Assembly (NCBI RefSeq): GCF_028331445.1
Contig: NZ_JAQMHX010000024.1
Span: 1-45,175 of the forward strand
Origin: Candidatus Phyllobacterium onerii
GTDB taxonomy: Bacteria; Pseudomonadota; Alphaproteobacteria; Rhizobiales; Rhizobiaceae
DNA: 45,175 bases
Direction: 5' to 3'
This document shows, piece by piece, positions 43,984 to 45,175 of the stretch. The notes beneath the pieces were generated by a model. That model had not been told where the DNA came from, ran no database searches, and worked only from the letters and a program-made list of their open reading frames with translations. How positions within the stretch are numbered: position 1 is the first letter of the stretch; every line of letters begins with the position of its first letter. A program made the position numbers and the translations under genes.

Positions 43984-45050
43984 GACGTTCCTTTGGCCGC
44001 TGCGCCAAGCCGCTCGCCAGCATAACGCTCACCACGAATTGGCTGCCACCACCACTCATTGTCGAGATACCACTGCACAGTGCGCTCCAGGCCGGTCTCG
44101 AACGTTTCCGCAGGTTTCCACCCGAGCTCCCGCTCTATCTTGGAGGCATCTATGGCGTAACGGCGATCATGGCCCGGCCGGTCGGTGACGAAAGTGATCA
44201 AGTCGCGGTAATGTCGGCCACCGCTCCGCGGACGTTTCTTGTCGAGAATATCGCAGATCGTTTCGACAACGCTGAGATTGGTGCGTTCCGCGCGACCACC
44301 GATATTGTAGCTTTCGCCGGGCTTGCCCCTGGTGACAACCAATTCCAAGGCGCGGGCGTGATCTTCCACGTATAGCCAGTCCCGTATATTGGCACCGGCG
44401 CCGTAGACGGGAAGCGGCTTTCCATCGAGGGCATTGAGGATGACCAGCGGAATCAGTTTTTCCGGAAAATGGAAGGGGCCGTAATTGTTCGAGCAATTCG
44501 ACAGGACCACAGGCAGGCCATAGGTCTCATGCCAGGCCCGAACCAGATGATCCGAAGCAGCCTTGGAAGCGGAATAGGGCGATGACGGTGCGTAAGGCGT
44601 TTCCTCGGTGAAGATACCGCTATCGAAGGGCAGGTCGCCGAACACTTCATCGGTTGATATGTGATGGAAGCGGAACGCGGATTTCTTGGGCTCCGAAAGT
44701 TCCCGCCAATAGGTCAGCGCCGCATTGAGCATGCGGAATGTACCAATAATGTTGGTTTCGATGAACGCGGCCGGGCCGTCGATAGAACGATCGACGTGGC
44801 TCTCGGCTGCAAGATGCATGATCGCATCGATCTTCTCGCTGCGGAGAAGGCCGAGGATCGTCATATCGTCGCAGATATCGGCCTTGACGAAGCTGTAATT
44901 CGGATGGTTTTCAAGCTGGCGCAATGAAGCGAGATTGCCCGCATAGGTGAGCTTGTCGACATTGACGACATGGTTCTTGGGGTTGGCGGCAAGATGACGG
45001 CAGACCGCTGATCCAATGAAGCCGGCGCCACCCGTAACAAATATCTTCAT
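43980..45050 (-). CDS. rfbB: dTDP-glucose 4,6-dehydratase
   Basis: A 356-residue RmlB dehydratase acting on dTDP-glucose. The NAD site [12 protein letters not shown] is at about 7-18, the [10 protein letters not shown] block carries the catalytic Asp-Glu pair, and [15 protein letters not shown] provides Tyr-Lys. It shows the NIGG and [12 protein letters not shown] signatures. It follows rfbC by 15 bases and overlaps rfbD, so the rhamnose genes form one transcript running leftward from beyond the window. Confidence 0.96.
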   Translation of the reverse strand: MKIFVTGGAGFIGSAVCRHLAANPKNHVVNVDKLTYAGNLASLRQLENHPNYSFVKADICDDMTILGLLRSEKIDAIMHLAAESHVDRSIDGPAAFIETNIIGTFRMLNAALTYWRELSEPKKSAFRFHHISTDEVFGDLPFDSGIFTEETPYAPSSPYSASKAASDHLVRAWHETYGLPVVLSNCSNNYGPFHFPEKLIPLVILNALDGKPLPVYGAGANIRDWLYVEDHARALELVVTRGKPGESYNIGGRAERTNLSVVETICDILDKKRPRSGGRHYRDLITFVTDRPGHDRRYAIDASKIERELGWKPAETFETGLERTVQWYLDNEWWWQPIRGERYAGERLGAAAKGTS

Positions 45051-45065
45051 GAAATTGATTGCTCC

Positions 45066-45175
45066 TCAGGGAAAAATATCGGCGCCATCGAGCAAGGGCG
45101 CCTTCCGGTCCTTGTCAGACAGCTGGATTGCAGAAGCCTCGAAGGGCCAATCAACACCTATGGAAGGATCGTCGA
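45066..45175 (-). CDS. rfbC: dTDP-4-dehydrorhamnose 3,5-epimerase, C-terminus (partial)
   Basis: Only the last 35 codons are inside the window. The translation reads DDPSIGVDWPF, then QLSDKDRKAPLLDG and ends DIFP before a TGA at 45066-45068. The DPSIGVDWP and LSDKD words are the usual C-terminal signature of RmlC, and the position directly upstream of rfbB fits. The rest of the gene lies to the right of the window. Confidence 0.85.
   Translation of the reverse strand, partial: DDPSIGVDWPFEASAIQLSDKDRKAPLLDGADIFP

Noticed and set aside
1..45175. CRISPR array, phage or toxin-antitoxin system
   Set aside because: I saw no regularly spaced repeats, no phage structural or integrase genes, and no recognisable toxin-antitoxin pair. 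The small genes at 28763 and 33838 do not have the typical features.

Overview
The window looks like a chromosomal segment of an alphaproteobacterium of the order Hyphomicrobiales, close to the Phyllobacterium / Brucella-Ochrobactrum / Mesorhizobium group. This rests on the rlpA - dacA-like - tmk - holB - metG - tatD - MBL hydrolase - ybaK order, on protein sequence style, and on a moderately GC-rich composition. The genus is inference; no rRNA gene is present.

Layout. (1) Positions 1-108 hold what looks like the terminus of an IS21-type insertion sequence whose body lies outside the window. (2) 176-8212, minus strand: a tightly packed housekeeping run for cell wall, dTMP synthesis, the replication clamp loader, Met-tRNA charging and tRNA proofreading. 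Its D-Ala-D-Ala carboxypeptidase homologue has lost two catalytic residues. (3) 8460-10907: a large DUF3772/MscS mechanosensitive channel with a palindromic operator-like site upstream, then tRNA-Ser(UGA) at 11152-11241. (4) 11432-16977, minus strand: a seven-gene Mrp/Mbh-type cation/proton antiporter operon with an unusual arrangement, including a 1028-residue protein made of two fused antiporter domains.

(5) 17240-36084 is accessory: a beta-helix-like membrane protein with a damaged start; an RND efflux pair; a GltS transporter; an AraC regulator; a 41-residue membrane peptide; a lipoprotein alpha/beta hydrolase; two tandem paralogous small secreted proteins; a small membrane protein behind a perfect 20-bp palindrome; an MFS pump whose HlyD partner carries an in-frame amber codon; a DUF4105 protein; small orphan genes; and an actinobacterial-looking LytR-CpsA-Psr protein. 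An 18-nt motif recurs upstream of three separate genes here (AraC, secreted protein, MFS pump), each time oriented toward the gene, which suggests a shared regulator.

(6) 36328-45175 is a surface-polysaccharide locus: an ABC-2 exporter (permease and short ATPase), a two-domain glycosyltransferase, GDP-L-fucose synthesis (gmd, fcl) and dTDP-L-rhamnose synthesis (rfbD, rfbB and the end of rfbC at the window edge). Base composition swings sharply here: the LCP gene is very GC-rich and the permease very AT-rich, which fits separate acquisitions. The sugar-nucleotide genes would feed the glycosyltransferase, and the ABC pair would export the finished glycan. A link to the LCP protein is only positional.
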